From Candidatus Mnemosynella bozhongmuii (GTDB lineage: Archaea > Halobacteriota > Archaeoglobi > Mnemosynellales > Mnemosynellaceae): DNA of 7,918 nucleotides. Position numbers and translations under genes: made by a program. Position 1 is the stretch's first letter; each line of letters opens with the position of its first letter. The stretch is from the NCBI GenBank assembly GCA_014361165.1, contig JACIWD010000047.1, forward strand, positions 1 to 7,918, in the 5' to 3' direction. The notes beneath the pieces were generated by a model. The model did not search any database. It was not told the DNA's origin and worked only from the letters and a program-made list of their open reading frames with translations. Below, piece by piece: positions 1 through 6,150 of the stretch.

Positions 1-1
1 A

Positions 2-76
2 TTCATCACATGCCTGATTCTGATCGCATATCTGATTTTCTATCGCTATTATGCTTCAACTCTTGGTGGATTATGA
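2..76 (+). CDS. C-terminal end of a small integral membrane protein (partial)
   Basis: The second reading frame is open from the window edge and gives 24 residues ending at a TGA. The peptide is one hydrophobic membrane segment (FITCLILIAYLIFY) followed by a short polar tail, RYYASTLGGL. The stop overlaps the ATG of the next gene as ATGA, a typical archaeal operon junction, and this is the main reason to believe the frame is coding. Small multi-pass membrane proteins (for example the DUF2178 type) are often found just before a Cro-like regulator of this kind in archaea, so that family is a reasonable guess from context. The fragment is too short to assign a family from its own sequence. Confidence 0.6.
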   Translation, partial: FITCLILIAYLIFYRYYASTLGGL

Positions 77-273
77 AAAACAGGCTGAAAGTCTACCGGG
101 CAATGCATGATATGACTCAGGAAGAGCTTGCAAAGAGACTTGGGGTCTCCAGGCAGACAGTAATAGCCATTGAGAAAGGGAAATACGATCCATCTTTAAA
201 GCTCGCATTCAAAATTGCAAGGCTTTTTGGAGTCAGAATTGAAGACATTTTCATCTATAGTGAGGACGAATGA
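73..273 (+). CDS. Cro/C1-type (XRE family) helix-turn-helix transcriptional regulator, 66 aa
   Basis: A stand-alone DNA-binding domain of five short helices, the full usual length for this family. The helix-turn-helix spans about residues 15-34 (TQEELAKRLGVSRQTVIAIE), with SRQTVIAIE as the recognition helix. It is followed by the conserved GKYDPSLKLAFKIARLFGV stretch and a family-typical acidic end (IEDIF...EDE). An upstream in-frame ATG at position 10 would add 21 residues, but those codons are the membrane protein read in another frame. The ATG at 73 is preferred because family members begin here, because it overlaps the upstream stop as ATGA, and because GGTG lies at 65-68. There is no ligand or dimerisation domain. 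It most likely regulates its own membrane-protein operon; the target is not visible here. Confidence 0.92.
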   Translation: MKNRLKVYRAMHDMTQEELAKRLGVSRQTVIAIEKGKYDPSLKLAFKIARLFGVRIEDIFIYSEDE

Positions 274-299
274 GGAACATCTGGATTCTCGTTCAGTCA

Positions 300-1379
300 T
301 CACCTCAGAGAGCTCCAGTATTTCGAATGAATTCTCCTCACCTCTTCAATATTCCTTCTCAACTTCACGAGAGCTCCTTCATCCTTCCTCATTCTGAGAA
401 GTGGAAGATAGTTCTCCGGCTCTCTGATCTGAGATATATCCATTCCGGCCATCGCGGCTATTATTCCGAGATTGGTATAGGGCAGTGCAGCCTCAACACT
501 GTAACCTCCTTCAAGAACTGCAACGAGCCTTCCGCTGCAGAATCTCTCAGAAAGGTTAACCGCTTCCTTCATGAGCTCTGCATAGCCTCTTGCTGTGAGC
601 GCAAGTTCGGTTATCGGATCTGTGAAGTGATTGTCCTGACCCGCAGAGATTGCTATGAACTCGTGTGAGAACTCCTCTGCAACCGGTTTTATGATTTCTT
701 CGAGAACCATGCGATAACCCTCATCCGAGGTTCCCGGAGGAAGAGGAATGTTTATCGTGAAGCCCTCGCCGTCCCCTATTCCGCACTCATGAGGATATCC
801 TGTTCCCGGATAAAGCGGCATCTGATGGGTTGAGATGAAGAGAACAGAGGGATCATCGTAGAATACCTCCTGGGTGCCGTCTCCGTGATGGGCATCCCAG
901 TCGAGAATGAGAATTCTTCTGAAACCCCTCTTCTGAAGCCATTTCACCATGATTGCCATGTTGTTCAGATAGCAGAATCCCGCCCCTATGTCGGGTTTCG
1001 CATGATGTCCTGGAGGCCTTATCATGGCGAAGGCATTTTTCACCTCTCCTCTTAAAACCGCATCAGCTGCTCTTATGGCCCCTCCCGCGGAAAGAAGAGC
1101 AACTTCAAAGACTCCAACAGGAATATTCGTGTCCCAGTCTATGATTCCCCCTGTTCTGCTCTTCCTTCTGAGAAATTCGATGTATTCCTCTGTATGAACT
1201 TCAAGAACATCTTCAATGGATGCTTCGAATGGTTCGAGAATCTTTATTTCGGGAGAGTCAAAGATGCCCTCTTCGAGAAGCTGATCCATTGTGTAGGAGA
1301 GTCTCTCCCTCCTCTCAGGATGTGTTGGGCTCTGCTCATGCTCAAGATATTTCCTGTGGTAAACTATTCCGGTAACCAT
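300..1379 (-). CDS. Histone deacetylase-family zinc amidohydrolase (HdaH/AcuC/acetylpolyamine amidohydrolase type), 359 aa
   Basis: A full-length arginase/deacetylase-fold enzyme that would remove an acetyl or other acyl group from an amine, probably in the cytoplasm. Landmarks in order: HPERRERL at 20-27; RPPGHHA at 121-127 with the catalytic His pair 125-126; GFCYLNN at 134-140; DWDAHHGDGTQ at 160-170, supplying zinc ligands Asp162 and His164; ISTHQ at 182-186; YPGTG at 190-194; SAGQDNH at 245-251 with third zinc ligand Asp249; and LEGGY at 289-293 with the transition-state Tyr293. All catalytic residues are kept, so it should be active. The SAGQDNH motif differs from the common SAGFDAH beside the zinc ligand, in the substrate channel. 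The ATG lies 1 base after the stop of the HyuA-type gene, with GGGGGAT just upstream, so the two are co-transcribed. Histones, acetylated DNA-binding proteins, polyamines or a small acyl-amide are all possible substrates. Confidence 0.93.
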   Translation of the reverse strand: MVTGIVYHRKYLEHEQSPTHPERRERLSYTMDQLLEEGIFDSPEIKILEPFEASIEDVLEVHTEEYIEFLRRKSRTGGIIDWDTNIPVGVFEVALLSAGGAIRAADAVLRGEVKNAFAMIRPPGHHAKPDIGAGFCYLNNMAIMVKWLQKRGFRRILILDWDAHHGDGTQEVFYDDPSVLFISTHQMPLYPGTGYPHECGIGDGEGFTINIPLPPGTSDEGYRMVLEEIIKPVAEEFSHEFIAISAGQDNHFTDPITELALTARGYAELMKEAVNLSERFCSGRLVAVLEGGYSVEAALPYTNLGIIAAMAGMDISQIREPENYLPLLRMRKDEGALVKLRRNIEEVRRIHSKYWSSLR

Positions 1380-1380
1380 T

Positions 1381-2889
1381 CTAAAATCCCCCTTTTCTCA
1401 GTTCTTCAGCTCTTTCAGATATTCCGGGCTTCAGCTGGATGATGACATCTGCAATTATCCCTCTTCTCCATCCCCCTCTCACAACAGGATACGAGTTGAA
1501 ATGTATGAGCTCGAATTCCTCCTCTGCCTCAAAACCTTCATTTCTGACAATCTGGATGAGTTTTCTCTTTGCCTCTTCGATGATTTCATCTTCTGACGGT
1601 GAGCTTCCCTCAGGGAAGGGCGAATTCTCGATGACTCCGTTGAAGGATGCTCTCGAGAGCACGGTATCAAACCTCGCATAGAGCGTGAGGCTGATTCTTG
1701 ATACTGCAACTCCGAAGGCATTCATAACCTCGCTGAACTTCGGAACAATCACCTTCGAAGATATTTTTCTGGCTATGAGCTCCTGAAGATATTTTGAGAG
1801 ATAACCTCCGAGGATGACCTTCTCCGGAGAGAACTCCATGATCTTCTTCGCAACCTTTTTGAGGAATCCATCGAGAATCTCTGCAGTATCCCACTCCTTC
1901 AGCTCACTGCAATTGCGGGAGGCCCGATAATCTCCGATTTCAAAGCCCTCCGCATTTAAAACATCCGTGAGAGTTGGCCTTTCTCCGCCGAAGGCAACAG
2001 GCTTGCCCTCCCTCCTCGGGAGAAGTTCTCCTTCCGAGACGAGAGAGTCTCCTCCATAGGGAATCGAAACCGAGCTGACGCATCTGACGAGGGTTTTCTC
2101 TCCGAGAATTACCGCATTCTCGCATATCCTGGGAAGTCCTTTCTCAAGAATCACGAAATCAGTTGTGGTCCCTCCTATGTCGACAACGAGAGCGTCACTC
2201 TCTCCGCTCAAAAAAGATGCCCCGAGAGCAACTGCAGCAGGACTGGAATTGTAGAGAGAGGAGGGATTATCAAGAGCGAGACGATACGGCATGAGACCGC
2301 CATCTCCTCTGAAAAAGAGGAAATTATCAAAATGAGCTCTTATGGTTTCCACAAGCTCAAAAACAGTTCTTTTTATTTTTGCATTCACCACCGTGGTGTT
2401 TATTCTCAGAGGATAGCTCAGCCCTCCACAGTGGTGAGAGAGGGCAATCGCGCTCTCTGGAAGAAACTCCTTTGCAATTTCGAGAACTCTCTCCTCAATC
2501 TCCGAATTTCTTGTGCTGAACTTTGATGCCACCGCTATGTTGTCATAGGAATTTCTCCTGAGAGCCTCCCGGATTTCATTTTCGTCAATCTCCTCAACAA
2601 CATCCCCTCTGTGATTTACGCATCCTCTGAGAACCACTCCCTTCGAGGAGAAATTCAGTCCAGGTCCGGGAAAGAGGAGTGTGAGCGTGGGATGTTCGTG
2701 AGCTCTGCTCAGCAGAAGATTCAGCGGAAGAGATGTGCTGACCGCAACTCTGCCCTCATTCCTCATTCCGGGAAGCTTCTTCAGAATTGCCTCTATTCCT
2801 TCCTCATTCGGAACCTTGAGCGTGTGAATCTCCTCATCTATTATCACGGCATCAGTGTTTGTTCCGCCAACATCAACTCCGACGAGCAT
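1381..2889 (-). CDS. Hydantoinase/oxoprolinase A-subunit-family protein (HyuA-like, ASKHA ATPase fold), 502 aa
   Basis: Relatives hydrolyse cyclic amides such as hydantoins or 5-oxoproline with ATP. Phosphate-1 loop GVDVGGTNTDAVIID is at residues 4-18; RGDGGLM at 194-200; SSPAAVALGASFLSG at 215-229 matches the family's SGPAAG region; phosphate-2 loop DIGGTTTDFVIL is at 237-248; SIPYGGDS at 275-282; and the adenosine-motif region VILGGYLSKYL at 358-368, followed by AFGVAVS at 391-397. The C-terminal roughly 100 residues are a mixed alpha/beta extension. It is shorter than bacterial HyuA or oxoprolinase A (about 650-700 aa), and no HyuB partner lies in the window. Archaea carry such short single-chain members with unproven substrates. 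The codons upstream contain no alternative start, and a TATA box sits about 28 bases before the ATG. It is first in an operon with the deacetylase-family gene. The fold is secure; the substrate is unknown. Confidence 0.88.
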   Translation of the reverse strand: MLVGVDVGGTNTDAVIIDEEIHTLKVPNEEGIEAILKKLPGMRNEGRVAVSTSLPLNLLLSRAHEHPTLTLLFPGPGLNFSSKGVVLRGCVNHRGDVVEEIDENEIREALRRNSYDNIAVASKFSTRNSEIEERVLEIAKEFLPESAIALSHHCGGLSYPLRINTTVVNAKIKRTVFELVETIRAHFDNFLFFRGDGGLMPYRLALDNPSSLYNSSPAAVALGASFLSGESDALVVDIGGTTTDFVILEKGLPRICENAVILGEKTLVRCVSSVSIPYGGDSLVSEGELLPRREGKPVAFGGERPTLTDVLNAEGFEIGDYRASRNCSELKEWDTAEILDGFLKKVAKKIMEFSPEKVILGGYLSKYLQELIARKISSKVIVPKFSEVMNAFGVAVSRISLTLYARFDTVLSRASFNGVIENSPFPEGSSPSEDEIIEEAKRKLIQIVRNEGFEAEEEFELIHFNSYPVVRGGWRRGIIADVIIQLKPGISERAEELRKGGF

Positions 2890-2912
2890 CAGAGAAGAGA
2901 GATGGAGAGAAC

Positions 2913-2920
2913 CTATAAAG
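2913..2920 (-). promoter_or_regulatory. TATA box for the HyuA-like/deacetylase operon
   Basis: On the minus strand this reads CTTTATAG, with A-rich sequence just upstream (TCAGAAAATC) as expected near a TFB recognition element. Its centre is about 28 bases before the ATG at 2889, so with the usual archaeal spacing transcription would start at or within a base or two of the start codon. No Shine-Dalgarno sequence sits in front of that ATG, which agrees with a leaderless message. A weaker alternative, ATTTTAAG, lies at 2936-2943. Confidence 0.5.
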
Positions 2921-3017
2921 GATTTTCTGATTGAACCTTAAAATGTCTGTCCGAAGAGGCCTTCTGCTTAGATGAAGAGCACAGTGAATGCATCACACTC
3001 CCAGCCATGAATGAAGA

Positions 3018-3027
3018 TTAAAAATAA
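3018..3027 (-). terminator. T-run terminator after the exported-protein operon
   Basis: The minus strand reads TTATTTTTAA about 18 bases past the stop of the PGF-CTERM-like gene, with no hairpin before it, as in archaeal terminators. The rest of the 2890-3044 gap holds this run and the TATA box of the next operon. I see no small gene or RNA in it. Confidence 0.45.
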
Positions 3028-3044
3028 GGAGAGATGATTTTTGT

Positions 3045-3680
3045 TCAGACTCTGGAATTTGCCTTCAGGAGGATAGTGGCAAGAAAGGCTGCAATCAGGG
3101 CTGCAGCGAGCTCAAAGCCTGGAGTTTCCTCAGCACCGCTGAGAGTGATTCTCAGGTTTTCGAGAGTATTCGGACCGATGTATGTGACTGAACTTTCATC
3201 CATCTCATCTGCTGGAGGAGAGACCTCTGAGAAGCTCGTCCCCTCTGGAGCTCTGATCACGAGCTTCGTGCCCTCGGGTATGACGAAGCCTTCGAGGACC
3301 TCCAGGTTCAGCTTCCCTTCACCCGAACTGCAGAAATTCTCCCAGACGAAAGATATGACAATCTCTCCATGATTCTCCACGAACTTTTTCTCAATGCTCC
3401 ATGAATGGATGCTCATCTCTCTTCCCGTGCTTTCTGAGAGCTCTGCTATGATTTCAGAGATGGTTTGCTGGTATGACGAGAGCATCTGCTCATCGAGAAA
3501 TCTCGAGAGTTCATCCCAGATCTCCTGAGATTCGACTGGAATGATGTGCTTTATTGAAATTTCAGCACTTCCGTCCTTCTGAATTGTGATGACCCACTCT
3601 GAAGAAATTTCCTGAGCCATTGAAGCATGGGAGAGAAACAGAATCATTGAGAGGAGGACGGGAACTAATTTCGCTCTCAC
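3045..3680 (-). CDS. Exported protein with signal peptide and PGF-CTERM-like C-terminal sorting signal, 211 aa
   Basis: Not recognised as a named protein. Residues 1-22 look like a signal peptide (basic MRAK, hydrophobic core, AMAQ cleavage region). The exported body of about 160 residues begins with a beta-rich segment (SEWVITIQKDGSAEISI, 27-43), continues with a helical stretch (about 50-83), and returns to beta-strands with a single Cys117. The end is tripartite: a TPGF motif at 186-189, a hydrophobic helix at about 190-205, then Lys206 and Arg210. This is the layout of archaeosortase-processed PGF-CTERM proteins; failing that it is a simple C-terminal anchor. In either case the body would sit outside the membrane. 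Translation starts at a GTG that overlaps the upstream stop as GTGA, with GGGGGAGGAG just before it, so it is coupled to the helical exported protein. Confidence 0.8.
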   Translation of the reverse strand: MRAKLVPVLLSMILFLSHASMAQEISSEWVITIQKDGSAEISIKHIIPVESQEIWDELSRFLDEQMLSSYQQTISEIIAELSESTGREMSIHSWSIEKKFVENHGEIVISFVWENFCSSGEGKLNLEVLEGFVIPEGTKLVIRAPEGTSFSEVSPPADEMDESSVTYIGPNTLENLRITLSGAEETPGFELAAALIAAFLATILLKANSRV

Positions 3681-4468
3681 GAACTCCTCCCCCTTCCTCT
3701 TTTTTCATTAACTCCTCCTTTCTTCTCATTAACCTTCTCTTCAACAGCTTCCTTCACCTTCTCCTTTACCTCACTTCCTGCTCCCGCGGTTCTTTCGACT
3801 TCTTCGTTCTCAGACTCTTCCTCAGCTCCCCTCACTTTCTCCTTATTCTCCATCTTCACCTTCGCAACCCTCATTTCTCTTATCGTCTTCGCAATCTCCC
3901 CGACATCTCCTCCGCTCATCTCTCTCGCTTTCATCTTGAGCATCTCTATTGCAGTTGCATTGATTCCCCTCTCCATGAGCTTCATCTTAACTTTCATGCT
4001 GAAGTTCCCGTAGCATTCCTCAAGAGCCATGAGCTCCTTCACAGCATTTCTGAACTCCATGTTTATTCTCAGCATCTCAAATGCAAACTCGGTCTCATTT
4101 ATCTCCCCGTTCTGATACCTCTGGATGAGCTGCTCTTTCTGCTGAAGCTTCTCCTGGATGAGGTTTCTCAGCTCCTCGGTTTTATTCATCACAATCTCTG
4201 CAACCTCGCTCTCGTTTGCATTGTGCATCAATCTGTATTTCAGCATAACAGCGGTTGCGTTGCCCTTTATCTCCATCCTTATCTGGGAGAGAACCATCGC
4301 AAGATAGATTCCGGGCGGAAGATTCAGAGATTCTTCTGTCGATTCACTCTCATTTATCGTCAGGTCTCCCGGTGAAGAGCTTTCGGTCGCATTTTCCTGA
4401 GCGACTGCTCCGAAACCTCCTGCTGAGAGTATCAGGGCCGCGAGGAGCAGCGAGATGACCCTCTTCAT
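3677..4468 (-). CDS. Exported helical protein rich in N-glycosylation sites with a charged low-complexity tail, 263 aa
   Basis: Not recognised. The start is set at the ATG at 4468, because a near-perfect archaeal ribosome binding site (GAGGTGAT, 4473-4480) lies 4 bases before it. A reading frame from GTG at 4477 would place the start inside that site. Residues 1-23 form a signal peptide (KR, hydrophobic core, AVA before QE). A Ser/Glu/Thr-rich linker (about 24-50) leads into a mostly alpha-helical, coiled-coil-like body (about 55-205). Eight N-X-S/T sequons are present, at Asn 26, 39, 70, 85, 95, 124, 155 and 170; the single cysteine is Cys152. From about 205 the protein is a K/E-rich tail ending in glycine- and arginine-rich sequence. 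It has no anchor of its own, so it may be released or held by the anchored partner encoded next. Confidence 0.78.
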   Translation of the reverse strand: MKRVISLLLAALILSAGGFGAVAQENATESSSPGDLTINESESTEESLNLPPGIYLAMVLSQIRMEIKGNATAVMLKYRLMHNANESEVAEIVMNKTEELRNLIQEKLQQKEQLIQRYQNGEINETEFAFEMLRINMEFRNAVKELMALEECYGNFSMKVKMKLMERGINATAIEMLKMKAREMSGGDVGEIAKTIREMRVAKVKMENKEKVRGAEEESENEEVERTAGAGSEVKEKVKEAVEEKVNEKKGGVNEKRGRGRSS

Positions 4469-4472
4469 TTTC

Positions 4473-4480
4473 ATCACCTC
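4473..4480 (-). promoter_or_regulatory. Ribosome binding site fixing the start of the helical exported protein
   Basis: The minus strand reads GAGGTGAT, complementary to the 3' end of archaeal 16S rRNA, 4 bases before the ATG at 4468. It overlaps possible GTG (4477) and ATG (4474) codons, which makes those poor start choices. Confidence 0.7.
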
Positions 4481-4503
4481 AGAATTTTGATTGATAACTG
4501 CGG

Positions 4504-4511
4504 AATAAAAA
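4504..4511 (-). promoter_or_regulatory. TATA box for the exported-protein operon
   Basis: The minus strand reads TTTTTATT. Typical archaeal spacing puts the transcription start near 4481, giving a leader of about 13 bases that carries just the GAGGTGAT ribosome binding site. Confidence 0.5.
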
Positions 4512-4537
4512 TGTGCTGAAAGTTTCTCTTCCCCTTT

Positions 4538-4566
4538 GAATGTTTCAGAATGTTCAGAAATGTTTA
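4538..4566. repeat. Three near-direct repeats of about 10 bases upstream of the exported-protein promoter
   Basis: Plus-strand copies are GAATGTTTCA (4538-4547), GAATGTTCA (4548-4556) and GAAATGTTTA (4557-4566), spaced roughly one helical turn apart. The first two also have dyad symmetry (TGAA-TGT-TTCA and GAA-TG-TTC). The array lies about 27-62 bases upstream of the TATA box for the minus-strand operon, a suitable position for an activator site. It also lies just beyond the guaB terminator, so it should not belong to guaB. Confidence 0.4.
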
Positions 4567-4588
4567 AAGATGGACGAGAGACTTTCTC

Positions 4589-4598
4589 AAAAAATAAA
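4589..4598 (-). terminator. T-run terminator of guaB
   Basis: The minus strand reads TTTATTTTTT about 10 bases after the guaB stop codon, with no clear hairpin, as is usual for archaeal termination. Confidence 0.55.
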
Positions 4599-4608
4599 GA
4601 GATGTATC

Positions 4609-6066
4609 TCAGGTTCTCAGCGGATAATTCGGCGCCTCATCTGTTATCAGGATGTCGTGCGGATGGCTCTCCTCTCTCCCGGCACCTGTTATTCTGATGA
4701 ACCTGCCCTTCCTTCTCATCTCTTCAAGAGTTCTTGCCCCGACATATCCCATAGAGGCTCTGAGACCTCCAACCAGCTGATAGAGAACATCCGAAACAGA
4801 ACCCCTGTATGGAATTGCTCCCTCGACGCCTTCAGGCACAAACTTTGTGGTATTCCTCTGGAAGTAACGATCTCCGGAGAGCCCGCTGCTCATCGCACCG
4901 AGAGAGCCCATTCCGCGATACTGCTTGTATTTCCTCCCCTGAATGACAATTGTTCTTCCCGGAGCCTCATCGGTTCCTGCGAGAAGATTTCCGAGCATCA
5001 CACTATCCGCTCCGCATGCAATGGCTTTTGCTATATCTCCGGAGAACCTTATGCCCCCGTCTGCAATCACAGGGACTCCGTGCTTTCTCGCAACATCTGC
5101 AACGGAGGCAACTGCTGTTAGCTGGGGAACTCCAACTCCTGCGACAACCCGGGTTGTGCAGATCGAACCGGGACCGACGCCAACCTTTATAGCATCGGCA
5201 AAATCAACAAGGAGCTCAGCAGCCTCTCCGGTTGCAATGTTCCCGACAACAACATCGGCGGAGACCTCCTCCTTTATCTTCTTTGCCCCCTTAACAACAT
5301 TCAGATTGTGAGCATGAGCTGTATCGACAACTATTGCATCAACCTCGGCTTTATCGAGCGCAATTGCCCTTTTTAAATCCAGCGGTCCAACTGCAGCGGC
5401 GACTCTCAGACGATCCTTCTCATCCCTCACCGCATTCGGATATTTCTCTCTGGTCAGTATGTCCTGAAGGGTTATCATGCCAACGAGCTTGCCGTTCTCC
5501 ACAACCGGGAGTCTCTCAACTCTGTGCTCGTGCATCAGATTGAGTGCCTCCTCTATGCTCGTGTCCTCGGAGCACACAACCAGATCAGATGTCATGATTT
5601 CCCTGACCTTTCTGTCCATCTGAGATTTCTGAAGAGACCTTATGTCTCTTCTGCTAACTATTCCGATTAGCTTCTCTCCGTCAACAACAGGAATTCCGCT
5701 GACCCCTTCATTTTCCATTATCTGCCATGCTTCCTTAACCGTGCTTTCAGGAGAGATCGTTATCACATCCCTGACAATAAGAGCCTGAGCCTTTTTCACC
5801 TTCTTTACCATCTCCACCTGCTCCTCTATGCTCATGTTTCTGTGGATGACTCCAATTCCTCCGTGAGATGCCATTGCTATCGCCATATCCACCTCAGTGA
5901 CAGTGTCCATCGCGGCACTCACAATCGGAATATTCAGAGATATGTTCTTCGAGAAAAGAGTCCTCACATCAGTCTCTATCGGTTCAACTGAAGATTCGGA
6001 TGGAATTAGAAGAACGTCATCAAAAGTCAGGCCCAGTTTTGCTTCTTCAAGCTTCTCCACAAACAA
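4609..6066 (-). CDS. guaB: Inosine-5'-monophosphate dehydrogenase, 485 aa
   Basis: Oxidises IMP to XMP with NAD+, the committed step of GMP synthesis, in the cytoplasm. The N-terminal barrel starts with LTFDDVLLIPSES (13-25) and IPIVSAAMDTVTE (46-58). Two CBS domains (about 97-145 and 157-205) are inserted and probably sense nucleotides. The barrel resumes with the catalytic loop GVGPGSICTTR (296-306, nucleophile Cys303), IMP-phosphate motif DGGIR (336-340), MLGNLLAGTDEAPG (357-370), YRGMGSLGAM (383-392) and the flap pair Arg400-Tyr401 in SGDRYFQ. Length and motifs are complete. The start is the non-ATG codon TTG at 6066, five bases after GGTGAT (6072-6077) and right after two in-frame stops; it gives MFVEKL, in keeping with archaeal relatives. 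A GTG at 6060 behind GAGGT is the alternative and would shorten it by two residues. The gene is monocistronic, ends at a T-run, and diverges from the HisA-like operon. Confidence 0.97.
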   Translation of the reverse strand: MFVEKLEEAKLGLTFDDVLLIPSESSVEPIETDVRTLFSKNISLNIPIVSAAMDTVTEVDMAIAMASHGGIGVIHRNMSIEEQVEMVKKVKKAQALIVRDVITISPESTVKEAWQIMENEGVSGIPVVDGEKLIGIVSRRDIRSLQKSQMDRKVREIMTSDLVVCSEDTSIEEALNLMHEHRVERLPVVENGKLVGMITLQDILTREKYPNAVRDEKDRLRVAAAVGPLDLKRAIALDKAEVDAIVVDTAHAHNLNVVKGAKKIKEEVSADVVVGNIATGEAAELLVDFADAIKVGVGPGSICTTRVVAGVGVPQLTAVASVADVARKHGVPVIADGGIRFSGDIAKAIACGADSVMLGNLLAGTDEAPGRTIVIQGRKYKQYRGMGSLGAMSSGLSGDRYFQRNTTKFVPEGVEGAIPYRGSVSDVLYQLVGGLRASMGYVGARTLEEMRRKGRFIRITGAGREESHPHDILITDEAPNYPLRT

Positions 6067-6090
6067 ACCTCATCACCGCTCCCCTTTTTG

Positions 6091-6124
6091 GTAACCTTAC
6101 GATCCCTTTATTTAAAATCCTTAC
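6091..6124. promoter_or_regulatory. Shared divergent promoter region of guaB and the HisA-like operon
   Basis: The 84-base gap between the divergent starts holds one AT-rich core, TTTATTTAAAAT (6108-6119), that can serve as a TATA box in both directions. Reading right it would start transcription near 6138, just before GGGGGAG and the TTG at 6151. Reading left it would start near 6087, about 20 bases before the guaB start. The core is flanked by two copies of CCTTAC (6095-6100 and 6119-6124), 24 bases apart. The left copy is part of the dyad GTAA-CC-TTAC (6091-6100). These could be operator half-sites co-regulating both directions. Confidence 0.45.
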
Positions 6125-6150
6125 CATCATAAACTCCGGGGGAGAGGAAA

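Noticed and set aside
10..72. N-terminal extension of the regulator from the ATG at position 10
   Set aside because: Those codons are better explained as the membrane-protein end in the overlapping frame, and the regulator family starts at the ATG at 73.
2945..3010. Possible small RNA or tRNA in the gap before the HyuA-like operon
   Set aside because: No cloverleaf, conserved T-loop or stable stem could be found by eye; only the terminator and TATA elements at the gap's edges are supportable.
3620..4375. A 251-residue plus-strand open frame opposite the exported-protein genes
   Set aside because: It is Leu/Ser/His-rich, has no recognisable domain or ribosome binding site, and mirrors the purine-rich codons of the minus-strand gene, whose signal peptide, operon overlap and ribosome binding site are convincing.
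4561..4569. Second TATA-like word (minus-strand CTTTAAAC) for the exported-protein operon
   Set aside because: It would give a leader of nearly 70 bases, whereas the element at 4504-4511 places the start just before the ribosome binding site, as for the other genes here.
4540..5121. A 193-residue plus-strand open frame across the guaB 3' end
   Set aside because: It lies antisense to well-conserved IMP dehydrogenase sequence and has no family features.
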